DNA of 53,362 nucleotides, from IMG/VR virus record IMGVR_UViG_3300027749_000142, positions 1 through 53,362 of that record, one strand, 5' to 3'. The notes under the pieces are model-generated. The model saw only the letters and a program-made list of their open reading frames with translations, made no database searches and was not told the origin of the DNA. The DNA comes from a virus. Shown here in pieces: positions 50,503 through 53,362 of this stretch (position 1 is the stretch's first letter; each line of letters opens with the position of its first letter). Made by a program: the position numbers and the translations under genes.

Positions 50503-51524
50503 GAATTTTCTCCTAATAGATATTTGTTTGAAATAACCTTGAAGGTCATTCCACCATTGATTTCCTTGAATACAATGCCTTCACGTTCAGGTCCTGTAAT
50601 ATCTCCCATCACAGATTTTGCTTCCGCAAAACTCAACAACCCCTCAATGCCACCAGCACCAGCCAATTCATAGTCCTCAACCATAACAGGAACGTGAAGT
50701 AAACCCATCATTTTAATCAAGGTCTGACGTTTATTTGGTGTCACATAAAACCCACCAGAAATATTGTATACATCAAACACACGGAACTCAGGCTTTGACA
50801 GCTTGTAGATATTACCCTGGATACCAGGACCAATCAATTCACCTTGAATAGCAAAATCAGTACCAACAACTGTCCGCATTTTTTCTTCAATACCATCACG
50901 GCGAGCAACTTGCCAGAACGTATTTTCTACAGTTTCTTTCAGGTCAAGATTACGTGAGCATACACCAAACTCTCCATCAAGTAAATAACAAGTCATTGAA
51001 CTGCCTTCTAGCTTTTCAGTAACTTCAAACTTCATACCCGCTTCACTAGCAGAAATTACCTCTTGTACAAGGTTCTGCACCCGTTCTTGATCGGTCTTTG
51101 GAATCAATGAAGGTAAGTTACCTTTCGCCATGCCAGCCAATTGGGCGTTCATTGGACGTTCCCATTTGATAACACCTAGATATTCCGACACATCGGCACC
51201 TTCACCAAATGAATGTGTTTCTGGAATCACTTGGTCTAGATTCAACAACAGACCTTGAGACAATTGACCACGTAGCTTTACAGTACGCAAGCGTTCACCT
51301 TTGATGCCTTCAAATTCCCTAGGTTCTTTGCCTTTGCTTAAAAATGGTGCTAACTTAGTAGGAATCCATGAGTCAATTTCGCAATAGACTGCACGATCAC
51401 CAACGTTGAATTCACCTTTTTTAACAACAACTTTCCATCCGCCAATCGTGGCACATTCAATTGCATCTGCACCATTGATAGGATCAATTGCATCAATTTT
51501 ACGAATAACAGCCATTTTACGCAT
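50499..51524 (-). CDS. RNA ligase, Rnl5 (DraRnl-like) family
   Basis: 341 residues. The N-terminal ~110 residues form an OB-like domain (KVVVKKGEFNVGDRAVYCEI). The ligase core begins at KFEVTEKLEGSSMTC, with K171 as the adenylated lysine (KxxG). Motif IIIa-like FRVFDVYNISGG, motif IV REGIVFKEI and motif V FKVISNKYLL follow. N-terminal OB plus C-terminal catalytic core is the Rnl5 layout of the Deinococcus enzyme, known to seal 3'-OH/5'-P nicks in RNA. Likely cytoplasmic RNA repair. Confidence 0.88.
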   Translation of the reverse strand: MRKMAVIRKIDAIDPINGADAIECATIGGWKVVVKKGEFNVGDRAVYCEIDSWIPTKLAPFLSKGKEPREFEGIKGERLRTVKLRGQLSQGLLLNLDQVIPETHSFGEGADVSEYLGVIKWERPMNAQLAGMAKGNLPSLIPKTDQERVQNLVQEVISASEAGMKFEVTEKLEGSSMTCYLLDGEFGVCSRNLDLKETVENTFWQVARRDGIEEKMRTVVGTDFAIQGELIGPGIQGNIYKLSKPEFRVFDVYNISGGFYVTPNKRQTLIKMMGLLHVPVMVEDYELAGAGGIEGLLSFAEAKSVMGDITGPEREGIVFKEINGGMTFKVISNKYLLGENS

Positions 51525-51541
51525 TTTATATTTCCAAAAAT

Positions 51542-51862
51542 TTATTTGTTGTGTTTATTAGTCCATTCTACACCACGTAGAAAAGCTTCACGTTCTAATC
51601 GGTTGTAATGTGTCTTTGCAACGGTGTTTTCATAGATATCAAATTTCTTTGCATCACGCTTACGGGTTGAAACTGCGCCATGTGACCGTGGGCCACGAAA
51701 CATCACATAATACTTGGTGAAGTCAATTTGTTGTTTCAACAATTCATAGAATTCGAATGGTACTGCTTTGTAAACAGAACTATAACCACCTGGAGATTTG
51801 AAAGTCTTCAAAGTCTCTTGCATCTTAATATCTTTTGCTTTGTAATAATCAACTCTCATCAT
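51542..51862 (-). CDS. Conserved basic phage protein
   Basis: 106 residues. FYELLKQQIDFTKYYVMFRG, PRSHGAVSTRKRDAKKFDIY and HYNRLEREAFLRGVEWTNKH give a compact basic protein, perhaps nucleic-acid binding. No family recognised. It overlaps the next gene by 14 bases. Confidence 0.68.
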   Translation of the reverse strand: MMRVDYYKAKDIKMQETLKTFKSPGGYSSVYKAVPFEFYELLKQQIDFTKYYVMFRGPRSHGAVSTRKRDAKKFDIYENTVAKTHYNRLEREAFLRGVEWTNKHNK

Positions 51863-52025
51863 CTATCTCCGAATAATCCATATCTCTATAAACACCAACA
51901 ATACGTTCTGTTGGAACATATCGTTTCACCGTTTCTACAAGGTCTTGCAGGTCTTCAGCACCAAACAAACGCTTGTCACCATTTTCAAACAAAACCAAAT
52001 AGATATTGTATGTAATGTCACTCAT
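51849..52025 (-). CDS. 58-residue protein
   Basis: Starts at ATG 52025 (MSDITYNIYLVLFENGDKRL) with GGAG seven bases ahead; a TTG two codons upstream is not needed. YLVLFENGDKRLFGAEDLQD LVETV reads as a strand-turn-strand-helix unit. TAATG junction with the gene before it. Unknown function. Confidence 0.7.
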   Translation of the reverse strand: MSDITYNIYLVLFENGDKRLFGAEDLQDLVETVKRYVPTERIVGVYRDMDYSEIDDES

Positions 52026-52198
52026 TACCAACTCCTAACATTAAGTACTTCAATTTCAACAAATTCATCCTCAATATCATCTGGTATTTGCTTTTCGATG
52101 GTATTGGCAAAAGACACAGCGGCATCATTATTATCAAATGCCTTCAAATTGACCCAACCATTCTCAGGTCCAAAACTCTTAACGATATAAACTTCCAT
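52025..52198 (-). CDS. 57-residue protein
   Basis: MEVYIVKSFGPENGWVNLKA, FDNNDAAVSFANTIEKQIPD, DIEDEFVEIEVLNVRSW. Reads as a ferredoxin-like strand-helix-strand, with both ends fused by one-base overlaps to its neighbours (TAATG each side). This type of small acidic protein occurs in T4-like phages. Unknown function. Confidence 0.72.
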   Translation of the reverse strand: MEVYIVKSFGPENGWVNLKAFDNNDAAVSFANTIEKQIPDDIEDEFVEIEVLNVRSW

Positions 52199-52587
52199 TA
52201 TGCGTAACTTTCTTCGTAATTATCACCAGTATCGATTTCAATGAAACCGATTTTAATCAAGCCATCATCGCCTGAGGTTACAAAATCTTCCTCAAACTCA
52301 ATGAAATTGCCGCCATTTACATAATTGTTTGGTTCACCAAGGTCAATATCTTTAGCTAGAATACAACCAATAGAACCGGCATCCACACCATATTCGTTAC
52401 CTGTTTGGTCAAAGTATACACCATCACCAAACTTGGTTGAATGTAAAGCAAAGCGCCGACCATCTTTTAGTGTAAACTCACCATTGAGCATGGTTCTGCC
52501 TTTGATAGTCAATTCGCAAACCTCATCCCATTCATTATGCAACACATAGCAGAGGTCGCCAACATAATACAAACCAGATTTAAACAT
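52198..52587 (-). CDS. Conserved phage protein (YVGDLCYVL type)
   Basis: 129 residues from ATG at 52587, preferred to GTG one codon earlier because of spacing to GGAG. SGLYYVGDLCYVLHNEWDEV, CELTIKGRTMLNGEFTLKDG, FALHSTKFGDGVYFDQTGNE and YGVDAGSIGCILAKDI are conserved in a family common in phages and plasmids. Beta-rich; unknown function. Confidence 0.8.
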   Translation of the reverse strand: MFKSGLYYVGDLCYVLHNEWDEVCELTIKGRTMLNGEFTLKDGRRFALHSTKFGDGVYFDQTGNEYGVDAGSIGCILAKDIDLGEPNNYVNGGNFIEFEEDFVTSGDDGLIKIGFIEIDTGDNYEESYA

Positions 52588-52721
52588 CACAATTCTCCAT
52601 TTCTTTTCATGTATTCAAAAGCTTCTCTAGCTTCTGAATTAAATTCATAACAACCAACAGTTTCTTCGCTAAGCAAATTCATAATGTAATAGCGGTCATT
52701 AAGATAAACAATGCGCCACAT
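52587..52721 (-). CDS. 44-residue protein
   Basis: MWRIVYLNDRYYIMNLLSEE, TVGCYEFNSEAREAFEYMKR, NGEL. The stop overlaps the next ATG (TGATG) and its start overlaps the previous stop (TAATG), so it is part of the coupled run. Strand-strand-helix; unknown. Confidence 0.72.
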   Translation of the reverse strand: MWRIVYLNDRYYIMNLLSEETVGCYEFNSEAREAFEYMKRNGEL

Positions 52722-53362
52722 TATGCAGCCACCATCATAACTGTTGGATACTTTACAAAGCCTGTAGTATCTTTTTTGGCTTTACCTTTGGCATACAAAC
52801 CAACGATAACACCTTTTGGATCAAGAAAGCGTAAATCACTTTCATCACCATTAAACACAGGACGGCCGAGATAGGTTTCTGGCATCGGCAGGGTTTTCTT
52901 GATACCGAATACAGTAGCAATATTGTAACCTTGCTCGATAGCACGGATTACATCCTCATAATTACCATCTTTATCGGAGAAGGTAAGAGAATAATTGGCA
53001 ATACCTTTTATCTTACGACCAAGAATGGCGGTGTAATCATAGAATTGGATATCAGGGAAGCATTCGAACACGTTTTGGCCTGGAATCATGTCATACTTTT
53101 CCCATGCCAAGTCGGATGTGCCGTTCAGGCGGAATACAGGAATCAAACCAACTTTGGCCGCCTGCTTGATACCTAATTCGATATCTTTCTTTAATGCAAG
53201 CATAAAGTCTTGGCGCTGTTCAAAGAACATTTTGGTTTTGCGAATACGTGCTTGCTGAATGACATTGGTGAATTCACCACGTTTGAACATACCGCCACGA
53301 CCAGCAAGGTTGAGACAAGCGATTTTGCAACCGATGGTCGCTTTGGCGCATACATTGTAACC
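52721..53362 (-). CDS. GP88-like Cys-rich protein (5' end outside window)
   Basis: The frame is open to the window edge, 213 codons visible. An internal ATG at 53290 is not the start, because the part before it is conserved-looking: GYNVCAKATIGCKIACLNLA then GRGGMFKRGEFTNVIQQARI. Three Cys in C-x7-C-x3-C spacing suggest an iron-sulphur or zinc site. RLNGTSDLAWEKYD is the other hallmark of the gene-product-88 family of phages. A radical-SAM-like role has some appeal but is not shown. Last gene of the leftward run in view. Confidence 0.78.
   Translation of the reverse strand, partial: GYNVCAKATIGCKIACLNLAGRGGMFKRGEFTNVIQQARIRKTKMFFEQRQDFMLALKKDIELGIKQAAKVGLIPVFRLNGTSDLAWEKYDMIPGQNVFECFPDIQFYDYTAILGRKIKGIANYSLTFSDKDGNYEDVIRAIEQGYNIATVFGIKKTLPMPETYLGRPVFNGDESDLRFLDPKGVIVGLYAKGKAKKDTTGFVKYPTVMMVAA

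Noticed and set aside
1-53362. CRISPR arrays, insertion sequences, integrase or attachment sites
   Set aside because: No spaced direct repeats, transposase or integrase motifs were seen. All repeats found are within fibre or tail genes or are the hairpins described.

Overview
This window is part of the genome of a contractile-tailed phage (myovirus) of the T4-like superfamily. It is AT-rich and tightly packed, with many 1-4 base start/stop overlaps. The T4-type baseplate set is recognisable (gp25, gp6, gp8, gp53, gp27, gp48-like, gp26 and a spike), as are head-completion gp4, the gp33-gp59-gp32 replication/late-transcription block, PhoH and a CobS-like AAA ATPase. This small-gene repertoire is typical of T4-like phages of aquatic bacteria. 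The host is not named by the sequence. A short tmRNA tag (ANDSQFALAA) and a two-piece tmRNA architecture would be compatible with a betaproteobacterial or similar host, but that is only an inference.

Layout. 1-24054 (minus strand) is the tail and baseplate module: a collagen-like fibre with an S74 chaperone domain (cut by the window edge), a 2616-residue DUF4815-type fibre/baseplate protein, gp8, a gp7-like protein, gp6, gp25, a spike split over several genes, gp27, gp53 and a gp48-like tube cap. 24090-30965 (plus strand) is a divergent cluster: gp4, a conserved unknown, a tube-like protein, gp26 with a probable -1 frameshift into a gp51-like domain, a coiled-coil protein with a lysozyme-like domain, and a tape-measure-like protein. 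It ends at a bidirectional terminator at 30971-30991. 31017-33350 (minus) holds gp32, a HAD phosphatase, gp59 and gp33, with two consensus host-type promoters.

33354-36639 (minus) is an accessory region rich in exported proteins: a SleB-type hydrolase, a 55-residue Lys/Ala protein, a DNA/RNA non-specific nuclease and a His/Gln-rich protein. Embedded in it is the most unusual item of the window, a circularly permuted two-piece tmRNA gene (34525-34829). It has its own sigma70-type promoter, and two hairpins with nearly the same 15-nt loop but different stems flank the 55-residue gene next to it. 36657-38423 is a receptor-binding cassette (tail-fibre chaperone plus three related fibre-tip proteins). 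From 38456 to the end run PhoH, many small conserved phage proteins, a sugar-nucleotide epimerase, a glutaminase-like protein, a metallophosphoesterase, two AAA ATPases, an Rnl5-type RNA ligase, and a truncated Cys-rich GP88-like protein.

How it works together. gp33 implies T4-type late transcription, and NATAAATA-like late promoters lie upstream of structural genes. The replication, ATPase and tmRNA transcripts instead start at sigma70-like promoters; four of these six share a TTGCCA -35 element. The tail genes provide baseplate, spike, tube initiation, assembly chaperone and fibres. The tmRNA, RNA ligase and hairpins suggest that this phage invests in RNA metabolism and rescue of stalled host ribosomes.
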